A DNA stretch of 6,044 bases from Actinomycetota bacterium (lineage in GTDB: Bacteria; Actinomycetota; Thermoleophilia; Solirubrobacterales; 70-9): assembly GCA_005884985.1 (NCBI GenBank), contig VAYK01000118.1, forward strand, positions 1,869 through 7,912, written 5' to 3'. Below, piece after piece: positions 5,772-6,044 of the stretch; positions within the stretch are counted from its first letter, which is position 1; the number at the start of each line of letters is the position of its first letter. Under the pieces are notes generated by a model. It made no database searches. It was not told where the DNA came from and was given only the letters and a program-made list of their open reading frames with translations. Made by a program: the position numbers and the translations under genes.

Positions 5772-6044
5772 GGTGCAGGATGATGCCACGCGTGGAAGCC
5801 CGCCGCCGCCGGGGCGGCGAGAGGAGCCGGCGCAGGCTTGATCCCCCTCTTCCAGGGAGGAGCCAGCGTCGAGGTGGAGCAGGTGGGCGCGCACCGCCTG
5901 GCAACTGTGCAACGGGCTGGTGGTGCGGGAGGAGGTCTATACGGCTCCCGGGCATGACTGGGAGCCGGTCGTGCGCGCGGTCGGTCTCGACCCGGCAGAC
6001 CTGACTGCAAGGCGAAGACGCCTAAGCGAGCCCGGCGCTGACAA
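5772..6044. other. Region upstream of the methyltransferase, largely unassigned
   Basis: On the minus strand the methyltransferase frame stays open up to a TTG at 5912, coding for a Cys- and Arg-rich stretch (CQAVRAHLLHLDAGSSLEEG and on) unlike the family, and is closed by a stop just beyond. On the plus strand there is the open frame noted at 5920-6044. I see no promoter I can defend, no RNA gene and no repeat. Confidence 0.4.
5920..6044 (+). CDS. Possible start of a plus-strand gene leaving the right edge
   Basis: A plus-strand frame is open from the TGA at 5839-5841 to the window end (67 codons). The stretch from GTG 5920 reads VVREEVYTAPGHDWEPVVRA then VGLDPADLTARRRRL, which has a protein-like residue mix, but there is no clear ribosome binding site, no ATG, and no recognisable family. 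It would run divergent from the methyltransferase gene if real. It could equally be a chance frame in GC-rich DNA. Confidence 0.2.
   Translation, partial: MVREEVYTAPGHDWEPVVRAVGLDPADLTARRRRLSEPGAD

Noticed and set aside
5251..5955. 234-codon minus-strand frame inside the methyltransferase region
   Set aside because: Arg/Ala/Pro-rich frame-shifted shadow of the methyltransferase.

Overview
The window is GC-rich, densely coded bacterial chromosome. The best taxonomic clue is the partial FtsH at the left edge. It has an N-terminal polar extension and the ATPase wording FVEAIVGVGASRVRDLF, which I remember from deep-branching Actinomycetota (Thermoleophilia: Solirubrobacterales/Gaiellales-like). 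The small secreted protein, the ABM-like protein and the O-methyltransferase also look actinobacterial. This assignment rests on memory of protein families, not on a database search.

Layout, left to right. (1) 1-2393, minus strand: two different dihydrofolate-reductase-fold (RibD C-terminal) proteins at 1845-2393 and 1105-1698, then ftsH at 1136-1, which runs off the left edge. The last two genes overlap by 32 nt, so ftsH is probably translated together with the reductase gene. (2) 2394-2694: divergent intergenic region with two near-identical 11-bp palindromes and overlapping hairpins. (3) 2695-2982, plus strand: a 95-residue protein resembling the ABM-type dimeric alpha/beta barrels, followed by a GC-rich double hairpin that may be its terminator. 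(4) 2983-3304: convergent non-coding region with a two-copy 30-bp tandem repeat. (5) 3305-4224, minus strand: a small secreted protein (3736-4224), then a strong hairpin, then a stand-alone STAS (anti-sigma-factor-antagonist type) protein (3305-3667). (6) 4225-4727: about 500 bp with no intact gene. It holds the upstream region of the secreted-protein gene with several palindromes, a group of 21-22-bp phased direct repeats, and what looks like the N-terminal remnant of a cupin gene whose frame ends inside those repeats. (7) 4728-5771, minus strand: a SAM-dependent O-methyltransferase with an N-terminal dimerisation/winged-helix region. (8) 5772-6044: uncertain N-terminal extension of the methyltransferase frame and a possible plus-strand open frame leaving the right edge.

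The genes do not form one obvious pathway. Most look like ordinary actinobacterial housekeeping and accessory genes placed side by side. I found no convincing new multi-gene system, mobile element, CRISPR array or RNA gene. The points most worth checking are the non-aromatic pore loop of this FtsH, the phased repeats with the cupin remnant (4391-4588), and the palindrome pairs in the two upstream regions.
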